Assembly: GCA_037127255.1 (NCBI GenBank)
Contig: JBANSL010000005.1
Coordinates: 7,874,001-7,938,000 of the forward strand
Direction: 5' to 3'
Length of the DNA stretch: 64,000 nt
Origin: Persicaria tinctoria
Taxonomy: Eukaryota > Streptophyta > Magnoliopsida > Caryophyllales > Polygonaceae
Made by a program: the position numbers and the translations under genes. Under the pieces are notes generated by a model. That model was not told where the DNA came from and did not search any database. It saw nothing but the letters and a program-made list of their open reading frames with translations. Of this stretch, positions 47,869 through 59,597 are shown piece after piece; position 1 is the stretch's first letter, and every line of letters begins with the position of its first letter.

Positions 47869-48639
47869 CCCCCCTCAAGGTGAAGCCGGTGAGACCAGGC
47901 GAAGCTTGCCCAGTAACTCTGTGTGGCGAGGACCAGACAAAGTTTTGGTGAAGATATCGGTCAATTGGTCTCTAGTAGGGATGTAGGATAACGAAATTAG
48001 ACCTTCACACAACTTATGGCGAACGAAATGGCAGTCGAGATCCACGTGCTTGGTTCTCTCGTGGAAGACGGGGTTTCGGGCAATATGGATTGCTGCCTGA
48101 CTATTGCAACGAATTGGAATGGGAGTGATATCTGTGACTCCCAATTCAGCAAATAACCAAGAGAGCCAAGCTAATTCAACGGTGAGACGCCTGAGAGATC
48201 GATATTCGGCCTCAGCAGAAGAGAGTGAAACAATTGACTGCTTCTTAGCCTTCCATGAAACCGGGCAACCACCAAATGAAATATAAAAGCCGCCTACTGA
48301 TCGACGAGTGTGGGAACAAGCTGCCCAATCGGAATCACTATAACCCAGTAATTTCAAATCTGAAGAGGAATTGAGTAGAATCCCCAAATCAGGTTTACCT
48401 TTAAGGTAACGAACGGTGTGAAGAGCAGCATGCAATGTATCAGTTGTAGGACAATGCATGAACTGAGATAGAAAATGAAATGAGAAAGCAATATCTGGGC
48501 GGGTATTAGTGAGAAAATTGAGTTTTCCCACTAATCTTCTATACACTGAGGGATCTGTAAGAGCAGGGCTTGAAGTTTCATGAAGCTTGAGACCTACTTC
48601 CAGTGGAGCAATTGTAGGTTTCAGATTTGAACAATCAAA

Positions 48640-51600
48640 CTATTGGAGAGTTTCTAACAAAAACTTCTTTTGACTCATGACAAGGCCCTGTGGAACTTTG
48701 ATAAACTCAATCCCAAGAAAGTAATGCAATGTCCCTAGATCCTTGATTTTGAATCTGTCATCAAGGAATTTCTTCAAATCATTGATAGCCTTAACATCAT
48801 TCCCAGTGATGAGAATATCATCGACATATATGGCAAGATGAACCACCATAGAACCTGATCTCTTGGTGAAAAGAGAGTGATCATTTTCTGAGTGTGAAAA
48901 ACCCTGTGAACGAAGGGAATCAGAAAGCTTTGCATACCACTGTCTGGAAGTTTGACGCAATCCATAGAGGGATTTATTCAACTTGCAGACAAGAGAAGGA
49001 TCAGGAACATTCAAGCCAAGAGGAAGATGCATGTACACATCCTCATGAAGATCCCCATGGAGGAATGCATTGTTGACATCCAATTGGAAGACAGACCAAT
49101 TCTTTTTCAAGGCAACTGAGACTAGAGCTCGGACTGTTGTCATCTTGACAACAGGAGAAAAAGTCTCAGTGAAATCAGTCCCCTCTATTTGAGTACATCT
49201 TTTGATGACAAGTCTAGCTTTGTGACGATCAAGGCTACCATCAGACTTCAATTTGATCTTGAATACCCATTTACAACCGATTGGTTTCTTGCCAGCAGGA
49301 AGGGGAACCAAATCCCAACTCCTATTGAGGTCAAGAGCTGCAAATTCCTTGTTCATAGCTTCCTGCCAAGCAGGGTACTTGACAACCTCTGCATATGAGG
49401 TAGGCTCATGCATAACAATCAAAGTAGAGAGCAAGAGATGATCATTCTTGGAAAGTACACTAGCACATATGGGTTTGGGACAAAAACAAGCAGAGGTGAT
49501 GGTATTGGTGCAAATATAATCTGAAAGGTGAGGAGGAGGGACGTGAGATCTTGTAGATCTTCTAATAGGTGGGGGGGGGGGGGAGGTGGTGGTATAACTG
49601 GAGGATCAACAATAGAAATGGTAGGTAATGTAACTGGAGTGACAGGTTGGTGATTGGGTGGGGATTCAAACTCATTGAAAGCTGAGTGATCTGTGACAGC
49701 AATAGGAAAATGAGCAGGAGACTGGTGTGATGAAAGATCAAGAAAAGGGAAAGTGGTTTCATAGAAGACCACATTCCTGGATATCACAATGGCTTTTGTG
49801 TTTAGGTTGAGGAGTTTGTAGGCTTTCTTTCCAAAAGGAAATCCCAAAAAAACACATGCCTGAGCACGAGGTTGAAATTTATCTATTCCTTTGTCAACAG
49901 TAGCTGCATAGCATAAACAGCCAAAAGGTTTGATGTGATTATAGTGAGGCTTGTAGTGAAACAATGTCTCAAAGGGAGTGGAGTTTTGAAGGACAGAAGA
50001 GGGAAATCTGTTGATAAAAAAGGTGGCCATAAGAACACACTCACCCAGTAATGAATGGGCAAACCAGACTGAAAAAGTAAAGCTCGAGATGTCTCAAGGA
50101 GGTGTTTGTGTTTCCTCTCCACAACACCATTTTGTTGTGGGGTGTGGGCACAACTAGTTTGGTGTATAATCCCTTTGGAGGAGAAAAATTGAATTGCAAT
50201 GTTGCTGGAACCCATCTCAAAGGCATTATCAATCCTAATAATTTTAGGAATGACAGAAAATTGGGTGTGAACCATATGGACAAAGCTCTCAATGAAGGAA
50301 AATGCCATAGATTTGTTTGGGAGTAAATGTGTCCAAGTACACCTTGTGAAATCATCAACTATGGTGAGAAAGTACTTATGGCCATTATAAGTGGAGGTAG
50401 AATAAGGTCCCCAGAGATCAATGTGAAAAAGATCAAAGGGGTGAGATGTTTTGATAGTGCTTCGAGGGAAAGACAATTTATGTTGTCTAGATTTATGACA
50501 AACATCACAAGCATGATCTTTCATAACTGTCACAGATTCACAACAGTCTAACAATTTGAGTTTATGAAAAGGCAAATGTCCAAGCCTTAAATGCTAAAGT
50601 AAAGAAGCATCAGAAGAACAAGCAAAAGTTTTACATGAACTGTTATTTGAAGGAAAAACAGATGCATTTCTTGAAAATTTGTGACTCAACAAATACAGCC
50701 CTCCAAGCTGCTTACCAAGCTCCACTGGCCTCTTCAGAGAAGGGGCCTGCAATTGGCAATTTGAAGATGAGAAACACACAATACCATCAAGTTGTGTAGT
50801 GAGTTTACTGATTGAGAGAAGGTTAAATGTAAACTCAGGAACAAAGAAGACATGATCAAGAACAATGTCATGCAAAATTTTCACAGATCCATGAAATCTG
50901 ACTGTGATGAAAGAGGCATTTGGTAAGGTAATTTTGTAAGGTTGGGCTAAAGGTTTGAGGGAAATAAAGGCTGTTTGGGTGAAGCACATATGGTCAGTTG
51001 CACCAGTGTCAACAATCCAAGAAAAATCATCTTTGTCTAAACTTAACTTTGCACTAAGTGCAAAGTACTCATGATATTTAGAAAGCATGGTAGAGGTACC
51101 TGCCATGGAGCATCCAACAATATCCATGCTAGGAGACGAAGAAGGACTGTTCTTTGTCAACATTTGCATTAACTGTGCGCATTGCTCAACTGTGAAACCA
51201 GGAATAGGTGAGGCCTTAGCATCTTCTCCACCAGAGGCTTGAGCTGCAACCTTCTTTTCCGATCGAGTCGAACCTGTTGGATAACCTATCAATTTGTAGC
51301 AGAATTCGACTTTGTAACCAGTCGTTTTGCAATGTGTGCACACATATGGTGCTCTTTTGCGAGGCACTGTAATCTCAGATCCAGACTTTGGCTTTGGATT
51401 GTCGGATTTCTGCCTTTGTGTGAACATAGCAGAGGAATCTCCACCAAACTGAGGCGAAGACTTGAAGCTACGCCGCTTCTCCTCATGACTGATGATGGAA
51501 TAAACCTCCGCAATGGAAGGAACATGCTTCATCATCAAGATCTGACCTCGAACAGAGCTGTAGCAGTCGTTTAGTCCCATCAACAACTCAAGTAGCTTAT

Positions 51601-52216
51601 GTTTTTCTCCTAGTTTGCAAAATTCTTGATTTGCGCCTCAAGAACAATGAGGCATGATCTGTAATGCCTTGGATTGATCCCATAGTCGCTTGATTTTGGT
51701 GTAGAAAGTGGAAAAATTGTCGCTTCCCTGCGAGATCACACACAATTGCTTACGAACACCAAATCGTTGCACAAGATTTGATTGTTCAAAGCGCTGGACT
51801 AGATCTTTCCAGATCTCAAGTGCAGAATCGCTATGGATGACACTTTCAGCAACTTCTTTGTTCAAAGCACTGATTAACCAAGATGTAACCATATCGTTAC
51901 ATCTTCTCCAGTCTCTCAAATCAGGAGATCCATCAATTGGACGCACAACCGTTCCATCTATAAATCCTATCTTGTTCTTCGCCGACAAGGCAATTAACAT
52001 GGAACGTTTCCAAGTTCCAAAACTCGATCCATCAAAGACCTTTGAAACTAAAATCATACCAGGATTATCTGATGGATGCAGATAGAGAGGATTGTTGGAA
52101 TCGATCCTTTCATCCAATTGACACGGATTCAATGGATTCTCGTTCAGCTGGCGTTCCTCCATGGTGAAGCGGAAGCAGAGAAACGGAAACACCAGTAAGG
52201 TTCGCCGGAAAACCAA
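48640..52216 (-). pseudogene. Copia gag-pol remnant
   Basis: Gag occupies 52216-51638 (VFDGSSFGTWKRSMLIALSA..LRDWRRCNDMVTSWL) and, after an in-frame TGA, continues from 51586. The zinc knuckle (CTHCKTTGYKVEFC) has Tyr in the place of the metal-binding His. Protease WIVDTGATDHM keeps DTG. A TAG at 50594-50596 falls at the start of the GAG-pre-integrase motif (HLRLGHLPF). Integrase follows (DVCHKSRQHKLSFP, then DFTRCTWTHLL, CAHTPQQNGVVERKH), with a frameshift near 49.9-50.0 kb. RT runs 49434-48640 with intact YVDDILITG, and another stop follows. RNase H continues at 48546-47875 (SSAEAEYRSL, ADIFTKTL-like DIFTKTLSG). Confidence 0.88.
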
Positions 52217-52249
52217 AATTGAGCTTCAATCCGATCAAGAATCGATTGA

Positions 52250-52262
52250 GGGCTCTGATACC
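52250..52262 (-). other. Copia primer-binding site
   Basis: The minus strand reads TGGTATCAGAGCC next to the 5' LTR. This is the initiator-tRNA-Met complement used by most plant Copia elements. Confidence 0.9.
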
Positions 52263-52263
52263 A

Positions 52264-52512
52264 TGTTGATTATAACTGAATTGGGAAAACAGAAATCGAA
52301 AGAGAGAGAGATTGGTTGTTGAACTGAATTTCGGAAAACTTGATTTACACTGTGCACATAACAGATCCTCTTATAGAGGAAGGTCACGTGATTAGCACGT
52401 GTTCCTCTTATTTACAAAGTGAAGCGGGAAATAAAACTGAGGAAAACGACGCCGTTGCTTGTGGCTCCGGTTTGATTGCTGAACCGGCCAGAAGCGTCTT
52501 CTATCTCCCACA
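52264..52512 (-). repeat. Copia 5' LTR
   Basis: 249 bp, with two CACGTG G-box cores 11 bp apart (GTCACGTGATTAGCACGTGT), absent from the 3' LTR. It contains CCTCTATAAGAGG, the probable TATA region. Confidence 0.9.
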
Positions 52513-52816
52513 GAGTGTTCCTTAACACCAATTGTAAAAGACTAAAAAATATTGTGTTATAAAAGAGAAGGTAAAATTCAACATAGTAACTTCAAACTTT
52601 TTTTATTATTGTTTGTGGGATGCTTAATTTTGACTGATAAAGTTGCACTAAGGTAGTGAATTCCCTGTATTTGTAAAAAATAATAATATTAAATTAATGT
52701 AATTCAACACATGTTTACCCGTTAACGACTCATCGATACTTCACATGTGACCACCCTATTTTTCAATTTTGAAGTGTACCCTGAATTATTATTTTCAATT
52801 CATAAAAGTGAAAACT

Positions 52817-53507
52817 AATTAAAATACCTTCACCTGTGGGGGTATAATAAAAATATATCATCAACTTTCAAATGTAATAAAAATATCCCAACATTTGAGG
52901 GTAGTAGTAATTTATTACCACATGTTTTCTCATGGGTAAAAAATTCTTACAATGCAGTCTACGTGGATTTTATTGAATGGTTTCCTCTCTCTTATCTTAT
53001 TTTGTGGTCGCCTATTGAACTGTCCTCCAGATCTTCCAAGCAGTTTTTCAATGGCAGTATTCCTCCCTCGTGCTCGCACATCTTCTTCCTCTTTGATTTG
53101 TTCACGGACTTAGCTAAGTAAGCTTTGTTTTTCCCCTCTTCATTGGTGTTGTTGTTGTCAGCTTGGTGTTAAAAATAGTCGTGTTTGTGTTAATTGATGC
53201 AATTTTGACCGGATTAGTTGCTTCGTTGAATCAAGTTCGTTTTTTTTTTGGTTTAATTTTGTTGTCGGTTTATATTTTTTTTCCTAAGAAAACCGTTCAA
53301 AAAAACTCAATTTTAGTGCTGATTTGTAAAAAGGCTTCCATTTAGGTAGTCTTAGTAAAAAAAAAGTCCACGTAGGTTGTCTTGTCAGCATTTTTTACTC
53401 GTGAGAAAACTCGTGGTAATATATTATCACTACGTGGAGATATTTTTATTACATTTTAAAGTTGATGATATACTTTTACCATATCCTCAAATGTCCGTAT
53501 TTTAATT
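52817..53507. mobile_element. Long-terminal-inverted-repeat element (MULE-like), about 690 bp
   Basis: 52817-52973 and the reverse complement of 53359-53507 align over about 150 bp: AATTAAAATAC, TATATCATCAACTTT-AAATGTAATAAAAATATC, TTATTACCAC-TGTTTTCTCA-G-GTAAAAAAT, and CTACGTGGA-TTT. The interior (about 52980-53350) contains a UTR-like CT-rich part and T-rich sequence but no protein. Long AT-rich arms point to Mutator-type or foldback elements. No target duplication was identified. Confidence 0.7.
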
Positions 53508-53643
53508 AAAGTTGGAACACAAGTAACTACTGGATGTAATCTCAGTTTTCTACATACGCAAATCTCCTATTTTCGTGTCTAGATTGTGTTCATCACGTTT
53601 GTCTTACACTCTAAAAGAAGATAAACAGTGTAACTTAACTTGT

Positions 53644-53736
53644 CTATGAATTGAAAGTGATTGATCATCTTAACTTAGAATACAATTATTATAATACAAT
53701 TATAAGACAAGATGATCAATCACTTTCAATTCATAG
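53644..53736. repeat. Perfect 28-bp inverted repeat (hairpin)
   Basis: The arm at 53644-53671 (CTATGAATTGAAAGTGATTG..) is the exact reverse complement of 53709-53736. The loop is 37 nt and AT-rich. It lies about 360 bp beyond the shikimate kinase stop, within or just past its 3' UTR. It could be a MITE relic, a transcript-end structure or a small-RNA hairpin. Confidence 0.85.
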
Positions 53737-54094
53737 GCATAATGTAAAGTTTAAAGCAACCACACTTCCAAGCAACAAACAGAACATTTTATTGCATCAA
53801 TACGAATCACATCCCCAAGAATTACGACAGCTCAAAGAGGATCGAGACAAACCCGAGATGGGATGCGAGTATGCGACATATGCAAGGGGCTACATCGGAC
53901 AAAAGGAGTGTCCTGACGAAGCCTTCCGCGTTAAACAAACACGTTTTTGAAGCATCCAAACTGGTATCAAGAGACAAACGAAAATGCATACTATAGGCGT
54001 TAGCGTATAAGTTGTACACTTCCCTGATAACAGAAACTTGGAGACGCACCTGAAATAAATTGCGAAAACAAGGTCCTATAAATAGGCACTGCCT

Positions 54095-56544
54095 TCAAAT
54101 GGCGAAACCATCATCTTTGACGAAGCTCTCGATCTGGTCAAGCGCCTGTTAAGACAACTAAGGAGTTTAGGCTCTCCATTAGGGTGTTATGGTAGAAAGA
54201 ACACTGTTTTGTTTTCTTGCTGTCGATTTCGTCTCTGTCTAGGAGATGGAACAAGGAGAAATAGAGACCAACCTCAATGGCAATAGCAGCTGGGGATAAG
54301 TTTAACACATCTGTGTAACCATGTTTGGCTGCAATGACTGCAAAAAAGTCAAAAAATAACAGTTTACCCCAGAGAGGAGTTAAAGGCCAGCAATGGGAAT
54401 CAAACAAGTTCTGTAAGGTGTACTTACAGTCCAAAGAAACATGAGCATTGGCGTTTGTGTATGCTTGGGCCCTCTTTTCCATAATGGCTGTCAGTCGCCT
54501 GAAAATCTACAGCAAGAAGCCTAAAGTCAGAGTGGAAGCTATCATCAAAGATCTAGCTCAGCTAAGCAAGATATTATAAGCTGTGTGATGCAAACCCTTG
54601 GGTGATCATCCTCGGTTGCCTCATGTAAAAGTGGGCGAGAATTGGTTCCCACGGAAGTGATTCTCTGTGCTAATGCCTCCAAGGGTACATCCAACAAAAT
54701 GCTGATGCCACTCCGCATGTGTTTCCTGATGAGGGAAAACCACATCATTAGCAAATGTGTATTTTTATAGCGAAAAGGAATCCAGTAATCAAAATTGTTT
54801 TATGACGGTGGGTATCACTATCAGAAAAGAAAGGTTTGCGGCTATTCAACAGCCATACCAGTTGATGGGTCGTAAGACAGCACCTCCACCAGTGGAGACT
54901 ACAAATTTTTTCATTGGAGACAGCTTAAGTAACACCTCAGTCTAAAATGTACCATAAACAAGGTCAAAATACATCATCCATTAAGAGATTCTTAAACTTG
55001 TAACTATTAATACTGATAGCACAGTATATTCCATACTCCCTCCGATCAATAAAATGAGCCATTTTAAAAGATTGCAAAATTTTTAAGAAAGAAAAAATAC
55101 ACTAATGGTAATGGTAGACAGAAAAAGTGACTTGCGAAAAATGTCTTACATTGTAGATCAAATATTTATCTCTAGAGTGCCTTATATTTTATAGATCGGA
55201 GGGATTATAGATTAGGCAGCTTTTGTAAAGAGAAAAAGAACCTCAGTATCTCTGAAAAAATCTTCACCGTATAACTTGAAGATTTCAGCAACAGAATGTC
55301 CACCAACAGCCTGCTCCACTAATACATCACTGGATCATCAAAGAAACAAACACAGTTTAGCAACAAACTAAAAATGGCATCTAATTTTAGCCTACAAGGA
55401 GCTCAATGAATCATGAATCCAGTTTCGGGTTAAAAAAAAGAAAAGAAATCCAAATAAAATGAATGGATCCACATATAGAAGAATATGGGTTTCTCGAAAG
55501 ATGTTATTGTGTCTAACAAAATTAATCCAAAAGAAGTTCATTCAAAGATAAATGACCAATCCAAAAATGAGTAACCAAGCACATCTGCCAATATTCTGCC
55601 AACAGTTGTTTTTCCAGATCCCATCATGCCTGCACGTTGAATATTACAATAGATGAAAGAAGTGAAGTTGATAAATTAACTGCTAAGAAAATAGATTAGC
55701 GACTGACCAACAAGATATATACAACGTCCGTATAAATACGGGCCAATTTCTTCACACTTCTTCTGCAATATTAACAGGCGTTGATTAGATGACAATTAAA
55801 TAGTCTGTGGCGAGGCACTGAGCAAAACCTAGTCGTATTATTGAACATGGAACACACAATACCAAGATCAGGATATAAGCACATGTTTCAAGAGAGAGGG
55901 ATTCCAAAAAGGCGAACAAGCATATGTTCTGTTACCTTCAATATCAAACTGTCGTCGAGTGATATGGGGAAGTATTCAGGCTTCATAGCTGAAGCTTCAA
56001 AGCCAAATCAGAAGCCAAAAATCTATTAGGATAACAGTTCAGATCATGTAGTCACTTCAAGTTCATTGTCATATAAAAGGGTAAACCTATTCAACTTGTT
56101 CATTTGCCAAGGCCAAGGGGTAAGTCAATCCCTTTCTTGTTTCGACTTTAGACACAATGGCAAAGAGCAAGGGCAAGCAGGAGGCTACATATCAGATAAC
56201 TATGGGGCCAAACGTTTTCACTACATGAACTGAAATCAGATAGTGTAGTTTACTATAGTTTTAACCTGGAATGGGTGGCTATACAGACTTTAGAGCATTT
56301 ACAATAAAAGGGTGGAGCATGATCATAGCTTACCTGAATAGTTATTGTGTGAACATGAAACATCTGAAACGGGAGATGACATATTTGTCTCAGGCAATTG
56401 TCTTGAGACATACATTTGAAGATTCCTCTTATCCTTGCATATCTTTGACACCCGGAGGAACCCACTGGAAGTTTTTACAAGTTTTTCTGTATTAACCCAT
56501 GTTGAAGGCCCAAAACTATGTGAAAGTTTAGCCTCCAATGCCAT
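54095..56544 (-). CDS. SK: Shikimate kinase, chloroplast
   Basis: Ten exons: 56544-56334, 55994-55936, 55762-55708, 55629-55557, 55329-55242, 54941-54859, 54725-54596, 54506-54428, 54337-54273, 54145-54095. The total is 894 bp, 297 aa, all phases matching. The N-terminal 70-90 residues (MALEAKLSHSFGPSTWVNTE..) form a transit peptide like those of other plant SKs. The kinase core has Walker A GMMGSGKTTVG, substrate-binding residues in GYSFLDCD, EQAVGGHSVAEIFKLYGEDF and FFRDTETEVL, and VVSTGGGAVLRPINW. The LID-region arginine is in SRPLLHE. It phosphorylates shikimate at the 3-hydroxyl with ATP, step five of the chorismate pathway in the stroma. The 5' leader probably reaches about 57.5 kb through an upstream intron. 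Confidence 0.93.
55036..55205. mobile_element. Stowaway-like MITE in a shikimate kinase intron
   Basis: The element starts CTCCCTCCGATCAATAAAAT and ends ATTTTATAGATCGGAGGGAT, inverted repeats of the Tc1/mariner Stowaway type. It is flanked by TA on both sides (55034-55035 and 55206-55207). It lies wholly inside the intron between exons 55242 and 54941, in a position that should not disturb splicing. Confidence 0.8.
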
Positions 56545-57670
56545 ATCTGTGAAGCAACTCCTTCAAATCTCGCTCTATATATCCTTATGAAGAGATCAAC
56601 TATAAGCACAGTAGGACACCCTAAATTTGACCCTCCCAAATTCTGCATTGGAAAAAAATAAGCTTCAAAACAAAACTTACTGTGATGCATAATGGAATAG
56701 GGGATTTGGGGGAGAGGGTAGAGGGCCAGAGGCCTTCGTAAGTTTAGACCTAATCTTCATATACTACACTAGACATCAATGGTTGAGCAAAAATTCAAGT
56801 ACAGAGTTTAAAAGAAAGCAGAGTTTTATGAATATTCAAAAAATTTAAGCAATGAGAGATTGTGTAAGCAAAAGACAAAGATTCTGTCAAATCAGTGCCC
56901 CTAGGCCCTACCTGACTGTAAAATCCAAATATCCAATTCAAAGTAAGGAGAACTAAAAATGAGAAAATATTAACCAATCTCAACGAATGGTTGCTAGATC
57001 CGTCACTGCATCAAACAATGAAATCAAATGCAAAACAAAATCATAAACCTAGTCGGAGCTCGAATTAAACCTATCACTGTACTGTTCAAACAAATTAGGA
57101 GTAAAAAATTAAATAAATCAAATAAACACAAGGAAGAACGAAATCAAAAGCAAAACACCAGCGTAAACCTAATCTGGACTTCAATTTGAATCGAAACTAC
57201 CATCGCATTGATCATCATCATCAAACGATAGAAAACTAAGGCAAATCAAAGAAACCGTAAACAAAATATAAAACCATAAAAACACAAGAAACAACGAAAT
57301 CAAATGCAAATCAGCAGTACAAACCTAATCGCAACATCATTTCGAATTGAACCTATCACGGAATCGCGCAAACGAATCAATGGGATCTCACAATATACAC
57401 AAATCCAACACAAAAGTAACAGAACCTGGTGCAAAAAAATAAAAATAAAATTAAAATACTACCTTCAAATCAGGAAAAAGAGACGGTGATTAAAACGTTT
57501 GACAGCCTCCATATTTTTTCTCCGTTTCCTGACTTCGCCGGGGAAGCATCTTTGGTCGGTGCCTCGGTGGTGATGGAGAGTTGCTGAGAAAGTTGTTAGG
57601 AGGACATGGATAGTTCAGTTTCCGGTAGTGGTTAACTCACTGTACGGCTTCTCGTTTCAAAAAAAAAAAA
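56545..57670. other. Shikimate kinase 5' region
   Basis: Mostly AT-rich with repeated CATAAACCTAATC / GTAAACCTAATCTGGA-like phrases near 57045, 57160 and 57320 (a degenerate tandem repeat of about 140 bp). Likely 5' UTR intron and promoter. No other gene seen. Confidence 0.45.
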
Positions 57671-57674
57671 AGGG

Positions 57675-58597
57675 ACCCGGTTCATTCCGATTGTTATTCG
57701 AGCCGAACTTGACATATTTAAACCTGGTTTCTTTGTTAAACGAGTTCGAGTTGATCCGAGCCTAATTTTTTAACGAGTTTTTTTTATAACTTTAATCAAT
57801 TCTACTAACATATTAACTTAAAGGAAATTTTAGAAATTCTATAAAATTCGAACTCTTCGGGCTTTAATCGGAGTGATGGCCTATTACCAAAGCTCAAGAA
57901 CAGAATTTGGCAGTCGCTGAGATGAGAATGTTGCATTGGATGAGTGGGCACACGAGACTGGATAGAATCAGAAATGAAGTCATTAGGAGTAGGGTTGGAG
58001 TGACGAGTATTGTGGACAAACTCCGTGAGTCTAGATTGCGGTGGTTTGGACACGTCCGTAGGAGACCCATATCTGAGCTTGTTTGTAGGTGTGAGATCTT
58101 GGAGCTTTGTGCTATTTGTAGGGAGAGAGGTAGACCGAAGAAGAGTTGGATGGAGGTTATTCGTCATGATCTACACTTGCTGAACATTTCGGAAGATATG
58201 ACAGGGGATAGAGACCGCTGGAGGAGGTGCATTCGGGCTTCTGATGTTTAGTAGCTTCAGAAGTTTGATGATGGGTGTTGGGTCCTGCTGTTTATGCTTC
58301 TTTTCTGCCTTGCTCCTTGCTCCCTTACCTCACTCTCTATTATTTGACTTGTTTCCATGTTTGGGTTATTTCATATTGTTTTGGGTCTATCGGAAACACT
58401 CTCTCGACTAGTTCGGGGAAAGAGTGCGTACATCCTGACCCCCAGACCCTGCCTTATCGCGGGATATACTGGGTTGTTGTTGTTGTTGTTGTTCGAGCTT
58501 TAATTGAATGAGTCAAGCTTAAAATCTTGTTCATGCTCGGCTTTTGTCGAGCCGATCCCGATCCAAGCTCGAGTTGTTCAGTTCATATAAAACCCTA
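57675..58597. mobile_element. GCTCG-rich hAT-like element, copy 3, interrupted by an RTE LINE tail
   Basis: The left part (57675-57868) has TTATTCGAGCCGAACTTGAC and the right part (58492-58597) has GAGCCGATCCCGATCCAAGCTCGAG..ATAAAACCCTA. The family character matches 2207-2581 and 33343-34599. It is older than the LINE inside it. Ends are approximate. Confidence 0.5.
57869..58491 (+). mobile_element. RTE-type LINE 3' fragment with (TTG)n tail
   Basis: The frame to 58251 encodes the C-terminal tail typical of plant RTE-clade elements: AEMRMLHWMSGHTRLDRIRN, ESRLRWFGHVRRRP, RGRPKKSWMEVIRHDL and DRDRWRRCI. About 220 bp of 3' UTR with CCCAGACCCTGCCTT..GGATATACTGGG ends in seven TTG-type units (58474-58491). 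RTE elements end in such short repeats and not poly(A). TTCGGGCTTTAAT (57856-57868) versus TTCGAGCTTTAAT (58492-58504) is a 13-bp target duplication with one mismatch. Confidence 0.85.
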
Positions 58598-58604
58598 TGG
58601 CAAT

Positions 58605-59353
58605 TGTCCGACTTCAATTTTATTTTAGCTTGCGAGTTTGATTCCTGGATTTAAATATTTTCATACTAACTGATTTTTTTAGTTGATATATAGATTAGTT
58701 TGTGAACTTTTTTTTGTTTTAATATAAGGTAAATATTTGGACTTGGTTGAATCAGTGTCGAAGGACGTCCTAACGTACGAGAGAATCGATCTCTAAACAA
58801 AACGAAAAGTGTCAACAAAAGTCCAACATGAACCATCCTATCAGCAAAACCATTCCCTTACCTTTACCATGTCCTTGAACTTAACTTGTTTTTAGTTTGA
58901 ACCGCCAAGAGATTAATTTTTATCACATTAAATTATTTGATTTTTTCTTTCTTTGTTGGATTCAATCGGTTAAACTTTATTGATATTATGTTTTGCATAT
59001 AGGTTGATGTTTCAATCAATCCATTAATTATGTTAATACATTTTATGTCAAGAAATTTAAGTTTAAATCATTTTTAAAATATAATTTTACTTGTAAGTAA
59101 AAATATCTGATTTAGATATATAACAAGCAATTGAATCAAACAAAACAAAACAAATCGGTAAGACTTATAATTATTTTAGACCTTTGATCTTTAATTATGA
59201 ATATTCATCCTAAAAATTACAAACACAATAGTAATACACACAATATATAATTATTTTTTTCAAAAATAAAATAAAATACATGTTCAGTTGTCAAAAACCG
59301 ATTATTTAATTAACCTAAACCACATGTAGTCTAAACGTACAATATGAAGAAAA
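58605..59353. other. CYP96A 3' flank
   Basis: Very AT-rich, no gene, RNA or clear repeat seen. Confidence 0.5.
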
Positions 59354-59597
59354 CTAACCAAATGTAGCCTTGCTAACCTTGATCTTCAAGCCATTCTTGG
59401 TGTGAAGAAGTATGGAAGGACTAGGCTCAACCAAATCCTTGTCGACGATTTCGAGATGGAATCCACGGAGAAATATGGCGGATGCGACGAGCTTCATCTG
59501 TATGAAGGCCATCGCTTTGCCGAGGCAAGTCCTAGGCCCTGCATTGAAGGCGAAAAACTTGTATGATGGCTCGTGTTTGATGCTCCCACGCTCGGTG

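Larger units (their letters stand above)
47616..52512 (-). mobile_element. Decayed Ty1/Copia LTR retrotransposon
   Basis: LTRs at 47616-47868 (3') and 52264-52512 (5') flank a minus-strand coding region in Copia order: gag, protease, integrase, reverse transcriptase, RNase H. A primer-binding site follows the 5' LTR and a purine tract (TTGAGGGGGGTG) precedes the 3' LTR. By hand alignment the LTRs differ at 7 sites plus a 4-bp (GA)n indel over about 249 bp. This puts it clearly older than the element at 59.6 kb. No convincing 5-bp target duplication (AGAAG versus GAGTG). Several nonsense codons and at least one frameshift make it non-autonomous. Confidence 0.93.

Noticed and set aside
47611..52517. 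Target duplication for the decayed Copia element
   Set aside because: AGAAG and GAGTG do not match; ends may have been altered by mutation or recombination.
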